This document shows, one piece after another, positions 58,270 to 64,000 of a DNA stretch of 64,000 nucleotides (position 1 is its first letter; each line of letters begins with the position of its first letter). The notes under the pieces were generated by a model. It did no database searches. It was not told where the DNA came from and saw only the letters and a program-made list of their open reading frames with translations. Origin of the DNA: an uncultured Paracoccaceae bacterium. GTDB taxonomy: Bacteria; Pseudomonadota; Alphaproteobacteria; Rhodobacterales; Rhodobacteraceae. The position numbers were made by a program, and so were the translations under genes. The stretch is taken from contig CANMDF010000003.1 in assembly GCA_947496605.1 (NCBI GenBank), positions 124,001-188,000 of the forward strand, in the 5' to 3' direction.

Positions 58270-58308
58270 GTACACATCGCGTACACAAGCCGTACACACC
58301 CTGTACAT
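58270..58308. repeat. Four GTACAC direct repeats with 11-bp spacing
   Basis: GTACAC occurs at 58270, 58281 and 58292, and GTACAT at 58303, with exact 11-bp periodicity. The copies are separated by five-base spacers of differing sequence. The array starts just after the reductase stop and lies about 70 bases before the next gene start. Same-face spacing of a helical turn is typical of a multi-site protein operator. Confidence 0.7.
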
Positions 58309-58379
58309 ACCGGATCTGACTGGCCAATGGCGCGGGGCGGGCCTAAACTCTGCCTCAAAGCGACAAGCGGGAGGCTTTG

Positions 58380-58772
58380 ATGGCACGAGGCGCAGGCGGA
58401 AGTGACGGCGGGACTGGCACATTTCTGATCGGACTGATCATGATGGTCGGCGGCGGCTATATGCTGCTGAACGGGATCATTGTGCGGCCCAACTTTGGCA
58501 TGGGCAGCCGCGTCTTTGGTATTGGCGGTGTGCCAATTACATCCGGTATGATCCTGATCCCGTTCATGTTTGGCGTAGGAATGATTTTCTACAATGCCAA
58601 GAACTGGCTTGGATGGGGGATCGCGGGTGCATCACTGGTCGCGCTGATCTTTGGGGTCATCGCGAATATGACACTGCAGCTGGCACGGATGAGCGCGTTT
58701 GATTTGATTGTGATTTTGGTGCTTCTGGTTGGCGGGATTGGATTGTTTTTGCGGTCGTTGCGGGCGGGGTGA
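58380..58772 (+). CDS. Small polytopic membrane protein
   Basis: A 130-residue protein, Gly-rich at the start, with about four hydrophobic segments (residues 13-33, 48-68, 72-95 and 105-125, e.g. FDLIVILVLLVGGIGLFLRS). I recognise no family and see no charged or catalytic residues in the membrane parts. GGGAGG precedes the ATG at 58380 at good spacing. The GTACAC array lies in its upstream region and may control it. Confidence 0.65.
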   Translation: MARGAGGSDGGTGTFLIGLIMMVGGGYMLLNGIIVRPNFGMGSRVFGIGGVPITSGMILIPFMFGVGMIFYNAKNWLGWGIAGASLVALIFGVIANMTLQLARMSAFDLIVILVLLVGGIGLFLRSLRAG

Positions 58773-59429
58773 GCGTTTGCAGCGAATGTCAGACGTGAGT
58801 CCTTTTCAACTGATGCTGCACCATCCACCATTGTCAGCCTAGATTGACTGGGCAAAGACTTGAAGAAGTTATAATGTGAGAGCTCTGATGATCAGAGGCG
58901 CAGCGCTGATTGGCCACCTGCAATCCGAGAATTGATAGCAGCAGAATTTGATGTGGTTTGGACGCTCACACGTTCCGGCAAGACGTATTGTCGTTAGACA
59001 CCACTAGTCGGTGATCACAACGACGTTGCGTTGATCGATACAATAAAAATAGCGCAACCTGATATGGTCAAGAATATTGCTCCGATACATATTATTCCGG
59101 TACTTTGTAAGACGCAGGGAGACTAGCATCCGTCTGCGGAAGATTAGGAAAAAGCGCATGCATCGTCGCAATATCAAGCATTGGTGTTTACAATGCATTT
59201 GGACTTTCAAACAAGATCGAAGAAGGACCGCCCGAGGCGTTTTTTGATGCGCCAGAGCGGGAAGAGACAAAGGCGTTTTTGGCGCGGGCGTTGAAGTAAG
59301 GTGAGTGATCTGAGCGATTTCCGTTGGGTCGGGAATGTCCGCTGTGCGGACAAAACCGCCGTTCACCAGGCTGTGTTCAAGGTCTGCTTTCTTCGAACTT
59401 GATCGAAAGCGGGTCACTTACAAATCACG
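58773..59429. other. Gene-poor stretch with degenerate DNA
   Basis: No gene with a credible start, ribosome site and codon use was found here. The open frame on the minus strand at 59004-59417 has no family look and poor composition. The stretch contains a remnant of an ABC ATPase gene (59211-59299) and a perfect hairpin TGTCCGC-TGT-GCGGACA at 59336-59352. A pair GTTGCG/CGCAAC lies near 59025-59057. It reads like a decayed junction between the cob-side genes and the accessory block that follows. Confidence 0.6.
59211..59299 (+). pseudogene. Remnant of an amino-acid ABC transporter ATPase C terminus
   Basis: In one frame the plus strand encodes KIEEGPPEAFFDAPEREETK and continues AFLARALK to a TAA at 59297. 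This is the usual C-terminal end of GlnQ/AapP-type polar amino-acid ATPases. The frame upstream of it does not continue as ATPase sequence, and no Walker or signature motifs are nearby. It therefore looks like the tail left after a deletion. Confidence 0.65.
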
Positions 59430-60230
59430 TCAAATGACAGTCGCAATGGTAACGCCAATGACAAACACTCCCTCAATTCCATGCAGGATGACCGCGAACC
59501 AGATACTGCGGAAGCGACGGGTCGGCAATGTCCATGCCAGACCGCCTACAATGAACCCCAGCATTTGGGTGGGGCGGTGCAAGTGGTAGAGGGCAAACAA
59601 AATTGAATTTGCGACCCAGTCCCATTGTCCGAAGACACCGGGCATCTTTGGTAGAAGAATGCCCCGGAACAGCAGCTCTTCGCCTAGCAGATAGTTGAAC
59701 AGGCAAGATACGAATGCGACGCCAACTAGCCACCATGCGCCCTGTAATTCGGGGGACGCCAACCCTCCAAGATCAAGCAATGGCAGCTCTATCAGAATTG
59801 GAAGCGGGATCAGCATCAATTCACCAATTGCCGCTCCCATCCCGGACATTTCCACCAACAGGTAAAACAAAAATGCCGGAAGGAGCCACATTAACAGCTT
59901 GGCATTCGAGGCCCCAGTGCGCGGGTCTTGCGGCGCTTGTAGCCAAATACGCGCCTTGATTGCGTGCCAGTTCTGCAGACCACACTCCTGATGAAGCAGG
60001 ATCAGCGACAGAATGAACTGCCAGACCATCCCGGCGATCATAAGGTACCACACGACCAACACCGCATGTGCAGGGCTTGATGTCGGGATCATCGGTGCGA
60101 CAAGAAAGGCCAGAATTGGCATAGGGACTGCAGCGAGCGCCCAGACTGCGGCAATCTTGCCTAGGCTATACTGACCCTCTTGTGAAGTTGCCGTGTGCGG
60201 ACCAACTTTCGACTGAAGAGAGCTAGACAT
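59430..60230 (-). CDS. CPBP family intramembrane metalloprotease
   Basis: A 266-residue polytopic protein with about seven hydrophobic segments. The Abi/CPBP motifs are present: GEELLFRGILLPKM (EExxxR) near residue 190 and ILFALYHLHRPTQM (FxxxH with a second His) near 225. In this family the motifs form a zinc-type protease site in the membrane that processes prenylated proteins or, in bacteria, peptides and bacteriocin-immunity targets. The ATG at 60230 overlaps the methyltransferase stop by 8 bases; longer starts are in frame. It is the last gene of a four-gene operon. Confidence 0.85.
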   Translation of the reverse strand: MSSSLQSKVGPHTATSQEGQYSLGKIAAVWALAAVPMPILAFLVAPMIPTSSPAHAVLVVWYLMIAGMVWQFILSLILLHQECGLQNWHAIKARIWLQAPQDPRTGASNAKLLMWLLPAFLFYLLVEMSGMGAAIGELMLIPLPILIELPLLDLGGLASPELQGAWWLVGVAFVSCLFNYLLGEELLFRGILLPKMPGVFGQWDWVANSILFALYHLHRPTQMLGFIVGGLAWTLPTRRFRSIWFAVILHGIEGVFVIGVTIATVI

Positions 60231-60849
60231 TGCGCCGGGCCACAGCATAGGGGTCATTCGCCTGATCCCCAAAATAACGAGTTTCGACAATTTCAAAACC
60301 GGCCTTCTCGATTTGACGAAACAACTCTACCTGCGAAAGCAGTTTAATATCGGGTGCAATCCGAAGCACCTTAAACACTCGGATCATGAGCTTGATCGCA
60401 AGATGCCGTTCTTTCGAACAAATCGTCTTGGAGACAAACAGACCCCGAGGCTTGAGTTGATCATGGATTGCGCCAAGCAACTCAGGTACGTCTGACACCA
60501 AGTGCAAAAGACTGAAGGCCATGATCTTGTCGAACTGTGCATCATGCAGAATTCGATTTGCATCAGCATGTACGAAACGCACATTTTTGACAGTCACTTG
60601 TCGTCTCCTGGACCGCGCGTAGTCTATCATCTTTGCCGAAATGTCAGAGGCTGTGATGCGTGCACAAGACGTGGCAAGTCGCAAGGCGGTGCCGCCTGTG
60701 CCACATCCGATTTCGAGAACATGATCGGTCGGGGCTAAAAGCGATCTGACATGGTTCAGCTTGGCCTCATATGCGGACGGATTGGCAATTGGTTTTGCTG
60801 CGTACTTTGGAGCGTGACGGTCCCAAAATGCTTCGGAGGATTGGAACAT
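60223..60849 (-). CDS. Class I SAM-dependent methyltransferase
   Basis: A 208-residue methyltransferase with motif I VLEIGCGTGGTALRLATSCA near residue 45, and ITASDISAKMIDYARSRRRQ and FDKIMAFSLLHLVSDVPELL as further Rossmann-fold blocks. The substrate is unknown. It lies in an operon between another methyltransferase (gap of 8 bases) and a CPBP protease. Confidence 0.87.
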   Translation of the reverse strand: MFQSSEAFWDRHAPKYAAKPIANPSAYEAKLNHVRSLLAPTDHVLEIGCGTGGTALRLATSCARITASDISAKMIDYARSRRRQVTVKNVRFVHADANRILHDAQFDKIMAFSLLHLVSDVPELLGAIHDQLKPRGLFVSKTICSKERHLAIKLMIRVFKVLRIAPDIKLLSQVELFRQIEKAGFEIVETRYFGDQANDPYAVARRNV

Positions 60850-60857
60850 AACTGGAC

Positions 60858-61631
60858 CTATTCTGAGGGAGATTGATTGAGGTAATGGGCTTTCTGGCCG
60901 ATGTAACCGCAGCTAAAACGTTGGGCTTTTGTGCCTTCTTGTAAATCGACGGCACGCGCATGGACAAAGCCGCAATCCCAAAGCCATTCGCAGGCGGTCG
61001 ACCTATCAACGCGATGGGTGCGCCATTTCAGTTGGATATAGACGCCAGCAGATGACCGTTGCGTGACACACGCCACAAGAATGCCACCCGGCTTCAGTAC
61101 ACGGTGCAACTCAGCCAAAGCCCGTTTTGGATCAGCCATGTGTTCCAAAACATGTGCGACCAGAACGACGTCGAATGAATTATCCTCGAATGGAAGGCTG
61201 TTCACATCCGCCTGCAGAAACCGCGCGGAAAGATGGCTATGATTGAGATGTTGTTCAGCCCGTTTGAGCATGTCCATTGAGACATCCACGCCCGTTAACG
61301 CCATATCACCCGAGTAATTGTCCGCCAAGGCAGCAGACATCGCTCCCGTTCCAATGCCCGCATCCAGAACTCGCAGCGCTTCATTTGCCGGCTGAACGGG
61401 TGTCGATGACAGCGCCTGCCCAATCAAATCGGCGTATGCGTCCTCAAAACCCAACTTGGAGATCGTCGCATGCCATGTGTCAGCTTCCTTATCGTAATGC
61501 CCTTCAAGTTCGTGAGACTCGAATGGTTTTCGACCAAGAGAGAATGTCCAGCTGCCCAGAGATCGGGACCAGACAGGGATAACCCGTGTGGCAACGTCGT
61601 TGGCGATTTCAATACGCGCATCATACCGCAT
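60858..61631 (-). CDS. Class I SAM-dependent methyltransferase
   Basis: A 257-residue methyltransferase with motif I VLDAGIGTGAMSAALADNYS near residue 90, then LTGVDVSMDMLKRAEQHLNH and FDVVLVAHVLEHMADPKRAL, matching Methyltransf_11-type enzymes, with LHRVLKPGGILVACVTQRSS after. The N-terminal 60 residues are an extension that may bind the substrate. It overlaps the upstream membrane-protein gene by 11 bases. The pair of methyltransferases side by side is unusual and is shared by no pathway I can name. Confidence 0.87.
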   Translation of the reverse strand: MRYDARIEIANDVATRVIPVWSRSLGSWTFSLGRKPFESHELEGHYDKEADTWHATISKLGFEDAYADLIGQALSSTPVQPANEALRVLDAGIGTGAMSAALADNYSGDMALTGVDVSMDMLKRAEQHLNHSHLSARFLQADVNSLPFEDNSFDVVLVAHVLEHMADPKRALAELHRVLKPGGILVACVTQRSSAGVYIQLKWRTHRVDRSTACEWLWDCGFVHARAVDLQEGTKAQRFSCGYIGQKAHYLNQSPSE

Positions 61632-62055
61632 GGCGCACCTCGTTCAATTGGCTCTTGGATTGTTCCGTCTGCCAGAAAAAGCTGATGATAAAGATCGTCA
61701 GGAGGGCGACGACTGTTGCAGTCGCCATCACAAAATCATCGGGATCATTTGGGATGAGGTAAAATACGCCGACGACTGCAATCGGGGGTGTCAGCAGATT
61801 GAGCCGCCGAGCTAAATTGGGCTTGAGAATTGGTGTCAGCACATAGGTCGCAAGAAAAATGATCATGACGACACCCCCAGCAACCAATCCGGCGTCGGTA
61901 ACCGGGTTGCCCTCATAGGTGCCAGATAGAATACCTTCAATCGTGCTGGCGACGGCCATTTCGTGGATGTCGCGGTAAACCAATGTGAAGAAAATGAATA
62001 TCCAGAGACGGGAAATGACGTTTCCAACGGTCCCTGCGTTTCGTGGTTTGAACAT
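61621..62055 (-). CDS. Four-TM membrane protein, first gene of the methyltransferase operon
   Basis: A 144-residue protein with hydrophobic segments at about residues 12-26, 52-75, 86-102 and 108-128, and a charged C terminus. The N-terminal segment includes RLWIFIFFTLVYRDIHEM. No family recognised. It is divergent from the LysR regulator across about 150 bases, so its promoter is probably controlled by that regulator. Confidence 0.7.
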   Translation of the reverse strand: MFKPRNAGTVGNVISRLWIFIFFTLVYRDIHEMAVASTIEGILSGTYEGNPVTDAGLVAGGVVMIIFLATYVLTPILKPNLARRLNLLTPPIAVVGVFYLIPNDPDDFVMATATVVALLTIFIISFFWQTEQSKSQLNEVRHAV

Positions 62056-62208
62056 GTCGTTCGCCTTTTCGGAATGTTGGCCCCACGCCTAAATCTGCGA
62101 GGACAGCAGAGTTGAAACATTGAGGATCGGGCCCTCTGCGCCCTTCTTTGAAGCATGCGGAAAACAATTAGAATTGACGAAAAACTGATTACAGATATAG
62201 AAAAAACC

Positions 62209-63126
62209 ATGAACTGGGATTCTGTATCATTTGACTGGAACCATATCAGGGCCTTCTTAGCGACGGTCGAAACGGGGTCGCTGTCGGCGGCGGCGCGCGC
62301 ATTAAAACAGACACAACCAACGTTAAGCAGGCAGATCTCTTTGCTCGAAGAGGCTCTTCAGCTGACGCTCTTTGAGCGGGGAACGCGGAACATGCGGCTG
62401 ACTGATGCTGGAACGGAATTGCTATCGTTTGTGCAAGGCATGGCCGACGCTGCCACCCAAATCTCAAGGGTCGCCGCCGGCCAAAGTAAAGCAATTGAAG
62501 GTAGCGTCCGGATTACATCTAGTGATGCTATGGCGGCCTACGCGTTACCGCCCTGCCTGATTTCATTGCGTCAAAATCATCCTGGCATCAGCGTCGAGCT
62601 GGTTCCATCTAATGAAATGAGTGATTTGACACGGCGCGATGCAGACATTGCGATCCGCCACACACGGCCTGAGCAGCCTGACCTGGTCGCCAAACGGATC
62701 GCGGACATCGAAATCTCGCTCTTTGCCTCAAAGGGCTACCTTGCGTCACTTGGATCAATTGAAGATTTAGCAGGCTTTACCGCAGCAAATTTCATTGGAT
62801 ACGGCCACCCTGAACGCCTTGTGCCGCAAATCAACGCCATGGGCATCCCGGTCACCAAGGCTAACTTTGGCATCACCACCTCAAACGGGAGCACGATGTA
62901 TGAACTGGTCCGCGAGGGCGCTGGCATTGCCTTCTTGCCTACGATTGTTGCTGAGGGGCGTCTGGGATTGAGACGCATCCTGCAAGATGCGCCGGTCTTC
63001 AACATGGAGACATGGCTGGTCACACACCGTGAAATACAAACAAGCAGACGGATCCGTATCACATTCGACCATCTGGCACAGGAAATTGCACAGGGTGGTT
63101 GGTCTAACTTGGTTGCCAGGTCATAG
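62209..63126 (+). CDS. LysR-family transcriptional regulator
   Basis: A 305-residue regulator. The N-terminal winged HTH shows WNHIRAFLATVETGSLSAAA and LKQTQPTLSRQISLLEEAL, followed by the LysR substrate-binding domain (VRITSSDAMAAYALPPCLIS, then RDADIAIRHTRPEQPDLVAK). The ATG at 62209 gives the usual N terminus; an in-frame ATG at 62155 exists. It is divergent from the membrane protein/two methyltransferases/CPBP operon, the classic position for its regulator. Confidence 0.88.
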   Translation: MNWDSVSFDWNHIRAFLATVETGSLSAAARALKQTQPTLSRQISLLEEALQLTLFERGTRNMRLTDAGTELLSFVQGMADAATQISRVAAGQSKAIEGSVRITSSDAMAAYALPPCLISLRQNHPGISVELVPSNEMSDLTRRDADIAIRHTRPEQPDLVAKRIADIEISLFASKGYLASLGSIEDLAGFTAANFIGYGHPERLVPQINAMGIPVTKANFGITTSNGSTMYELVREGAGIAFLPTIVAEGRLGLRRILQDAPVFNMETWLVTHREIQTSRRIRITFDHLAQEIAQGGWSNLVARS

Positions 63127-63270
63127 ACCACCATGCCAGCGAGCATATTTGCTGACTGCTTACGAAAGCGTCTGCTAACTACATGTCGGAAGAACTGGCA
63201 ACATGCGTGACGAAGCTTCCGTAGTCTGTTTCGAATGAAACGGTAGCTTTGTACACTACGGACTAGTTTC

Positions 63271-63765
63271 TTACCCTTCGTCATGACAGAGAACTTTGAA
63301 ACCCTCTTCAGGTGTCGGTGGAACGAAGTAGGCGCTGATCTGATGGAACTGTTCTTCGGTCACCGTGAAGGGATGCTGGCCACTTGCATTTCGGCTCCTT
63401 AACCGCGCGAGGCAGACCTTATCTGGTGACATGAGAACATGCATTTGATGATCCGCATCTGTTTGGCTCAGAAGATGACGCATCCAGGTCCGGCTCTCCA
63501 TAGTGTTAGCCTGAAAGTCGAGCACCACGGATATTCCAGCGTCGAGTAATGCCACAATATGCGGCCCCATAGCGCGCCTCAGTTTGGCGGTGCAACGCAG
63601 ATAGTCTTGTGGCTTTTGCAGGTCGTCGGCAAAGAGCGCTGCAAGCCACGTATCCTCGGTGATCAGAACCGCATTTTCTGCCGCAGCCAGATTGGCGGCA
63701 AGCGTCGATTTGCCTGCCGCAACCTTACCGCACAGCAGGTGCAGTGTCGGACCGGATGCTTTCAT
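63271..63765 (-). CDS. AAA-type P-loop kinase-like ATPase
   Basis: A 164-residue small P-loop protein. [20 protein letters not shown] is a Walker A motif near residue 13, and [20 protein letters not shown] plus [20 protein letters not shown] follow, a layout shared by zeta-toxin-like and small nucleotide/sugar kinases. The substrate is unknown. The ATG at 63765 follows AAGGAAG and overlaps the stop of the upstream DoxX-like gene by 4 bases, so the two are coupled. Confidence 0.8.
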   Translation of the reverse strand: MKASGPTLHLLCGKVAAGKSTLAANLAAAENAVLITEDTWLAALFADDLQKPQDYLRCTAKLRRAMGPHIVALLDAGISVVLDFQANTMESRTWMRHLLSQTDADHQMHVLMSPDKVCLARLRSRNASGQHPFTVTEEQFHQISAYFVPPTPEEGFKVLCHDEG

Positions 63766-64000
63766 GGGCACTTCCTTTGCTCCAATTCATCTGTCCCAAG
63801 GCGTCGCGGCAAGCTGGAAAATCCACGGCCACGCACGGCAAACCAGTACCCCCAAAAGATCAAAAGGGCCTGCAACGGCGCGCGCACCAGCAAATAGACC
63901 GGGCCCCACTGGTGCCCCCCTGGGCCGACACCGTGGACTGCGGCATAGATGTTTCCTGGAAAGAACAGGACCAGTACTGCGATGCAACCGATTCCAGCGT
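63762..64000 (-). CDS. DoxX-like membrane protein, C-terminal part (5' end outside window)
   Basis: Reading the minus strand from the window edge gives an open frame whose last part contains [20 protein letters not shown] and, further on, [19 protein letters not shown] before a charged tail and TGA. Two hydrophobic segments separated by an aromatic Gly/Trp stretch fit the C-terminal half of DoxX-like small membrane proteins. The stop overlaps the kinase gene's ATG. Only about 79 codons are visible, and the 5' end lies beyond base 64000. Confidence 0.55.
   Translation of the reverse strand, partial: AGIGCIAVLVLFFPGNIYAAVHGVGPGGHQWGPVYLLVRAPLQALLIFWGYWFAVRGRGFSSLPRRLGTDELEQRKCP

Noticed and set aside
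59004..59417. Minus-strand frame in the gene-poor stretch
   Set aside because: No ribosome site, odd composition (rich in Arg and Leu), no family, and it overlaps the plus-strand ATPase remnant.
58773..59429. Insertion sequence in the gene-poor stretch
   Set aside because: No transposase frame, no convincing terminal inverted repeats and no target duplication could be seen.
63787..63987. Minus-strand frame with an ATG at the window edge
   Set aside because: Another minus-strand frame there reads as a DoxX-like membrane C terminus and couples to the kinase start; this frame is Arg/Pro-rich and unsupported.

Overview
The window looks like a chromosomal segment of a marine alphaproteobacterium of the order Rhodobacterales (Roseobacter group, possibly near Loktanella/Yoonia/Octadecabacter). 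This is inferred from gene content and order: a bhcRABCD beta-hydroxyaspartate cluster, a Rhodobacterales-style cobalamin cluster with a CbiG-CobJ fusion and CobN/CobW, three tandem peptide deformylase genes beside fmt, a two-domain ALDH16-type aldehyde dehydrogenase, and an apparent CtrA box. Genes are tightly packed, with many ATGA, TGATG or TTGA overlaps. I saw no rRNA, tRNA, CRISPR array or intact insertion sequence.

Layout. 1-4.5 kb: the end of an iron-type ABC permease gene, then a minus-strand operon of acyl-CoA dehydrogenase, ADP-forming acyl-CoA synthetase and enoyl-CoA hydratase. 4.7-10.4 kb: IclR regulator bhcR facing bhcABCD, which together form the beta-hydroxyaspartate cycle assimilating glyoxylate (from glycolate) into oxaloacetate. 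10.4-13.4 kb: a DUF4173 membrane protein with a response regulator and histidine kinase. 13.5-19.6 kb: rpe, a small exporter, an AraC regulator, and deoC with an aldehyde dehydrogenase, with a small ion-channel gene between the last two. 19.6-26.8 kb: an uncharacterised eight-gene operon built around an AAA+ ATPase, a coiled-coil protein and several small membrane proteins. 27-30.3 kb: L,D-transpeptidase, fmt and three peptide deformylases, one of which has lost catalytic residues. 30.4-32 kb: a PatB/MalY-type aminotransferase and a small hypothetical gene.

32-57 kb is dominated by cobalamin synthesis. One minus-strand operon runs: small His-rich protein, cbiX, cobH, cobL, cobI, cbiG-cobJ, cobM. 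Plus-strand groups are DUF1636-cobC-cobD and cobW-GNAT-cobN-cobO-yrbL-like-two Lin0512 genes-bluB. The housekeeping genes smc and an mltB-like transglycosylase sit between them. From 57.7 kb on the content is more accessory: a flavin reductase, a small membrane protein, a gene-poor stretch with a gene remnant, a LysR regulator facing a membrane protein/two methyltransferases/CPBP protease operon, a small P-loop kinase and a partial DoxX-like gene.

The most unusual signal is a family of short GC-hairpin repeats (about 33-44 bp, two sub-types sharing a core). They recur in intra-operon gaps (bhcC-bhcD, fmt-def, cobM-cobJ, cobH-cbiX, the AAA+ operon, mltB-smc). One copy lies in frame inside the cobN coding sequence and adds about 12 residues to the protein.
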